A program made the position numbers and the translations under genes. Under the pieces are notes generated by a model that was given only the letters and a program-made list of their open reading frames with translations, made no database searches and was not told where the DNA came from. Below are positions 63,818 through 64,000 of a stretch of 64,000 bases of DNA, piece by piece; position 1 is the first letter of the stretch; every line of letters begins with the position of its first letter. Source of the stretch: Alphaproteobacteria bacterium (GTDB taxonomy: Bacteria > Pseudomonadota > Alphaproteobacteria > Rickettsiales > UBA1997); NCBI GenBank assembly GCA_014190355.1, contig BJGH01000001.1, forward strand, positions 1 through 64,000, written 5' to 3'.

Positions 63818-63938
63818 AAAAAAATAAAAATTAACAAATTTAACTAGTCATTTAAAAAAAATTATTGATAAACTTTAAAAAACAATCAAATTTTTTTACT
63901 AAATTACCCTTTTAAAAGTTAAAAATCAAAATTTATTT

Positions 63939-64000
63939 ATGAAAAAAATTGCCTTAATCGATGCCTATGGATTTGTTTTTAGAGCATATCATTCTCTTCC
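63939..64000 (+). CDS. polA: DNA polymerase I, N-terminal fragment cut by the window edge
   Basis: The ATG at 63939 opens MKKIALIDAYGFVFRAYHSL, the start of the 5'-3' exonuclease domain of PolI, including the first metal-binding aspartate in the LIDAYG strand. The frame runs off the window after about 20 codons, so nothing can be said of the polymerase domains. It diverges from the GST gene by 121 bases. Confidence 0.88.
   Translation, partial: MKKIALIDAYGFVFRAYHSL

Overview
This window comes from a strongly AT-rich, gene-dense alphaproteobacterial chromosome. The best fit is a Rickettsiales-type (host-associated) lineage. The pointers are two VirB6-like type IV secretion lipoproteins with large extra-membrane regions, a VirB11 ATPase, a PopZ-type polar organiser (an alphaproteobacterial marker), a COQ9 homologue, an ELM1-like protein, and lspA followed by a BamF/DUF3035-like lipoprotein. 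Unlike the most reduced Rickettsiales it keeps argC, an argD/dapC-type aminotransferase, ilvE, cstA-ybdD and gmd. I cannot fix the genus from the sequence. No rRNA, tRNA, insertion sequence, prophage or CRISPR array was found.

Layout. 0.1-2.5 kb: fabG, cvpA and coq9 on the minus strand. 2.7-6.4 kb: an argD-type aminotransferase converging with a very large Asn/Asp/Gln-rich PopZ-like gene. 6.5-8.7 kb: the carbon-starvation pair cstA-ybdD, followed by a gene-free stretch with a compact, GC-richer structured element. 9.1-13.4 kb: ychF (minus), then mltA, a family 2 glycosyltransferase and gmd (plus), a cell-envelope group. 13.5-17.4 kb: a small unknown protein, lpxD, virB11 and an outer-membrane porin on the minus strand. 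17.5-26.1 kb: folC, dadA, addB-truA, a pseudopilin-like LamG-type protein, a degenerate glutamine-synthetase-like protein and trxA. 26.3-36 kb: lptD-secD-yajC, the bamF-like gene with lspA, fmt, and pncC-spoT-rpoZ. 36-42 kb: map, ilvE, a secreted nuclease, argC, mnmE, an unknown basic protein and rlmH. 42.4-59.9 kb: a type IV secretion segment with a 1,672-residue VirB6-like lipoprotein, coaD, an ELM1-like gene and a 3,387-residue VirB6-like lipoprotein. 60.5-64 kb: tatC, a 27-residue lysine-rich peptide gene with a strong terminator, an unknown gene, an AmgK-like kinase, a GST and the start of polA.

The most striking object is the giant VirB6-like protein (49701-59864). It is a clear paralogue of the smaller one. 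Between two blocks that match the paralogue it carries roughly 1,580 extra residues. These are built from four tandem modules of about 250-290 residues, each joining a glycine-rich fold (ALK/phage-fibre type) to a cysteine-containing segment. At least three such segments, including one further downstream, look like SUEL-type galactose/rhamnose-binding lectin domains. A VirB6 channel protein carrying an array of lectin and glycine-rich modules suggests a secretion apparatus with a built-in adhesin. This is inference from motifs and has not been tested.

Much of the remaining content is envelope biology that would support such an apparatus: lipoprotein processing (lspA), LPS and outer-membrane assembly (lpxD, lptD, bamF-like), export (secD, yajC, tatC), peptidoglycan turnover (mltA, amgK-like, dadA) and surface sugar synthesis (gmd, glycosyltransferase).
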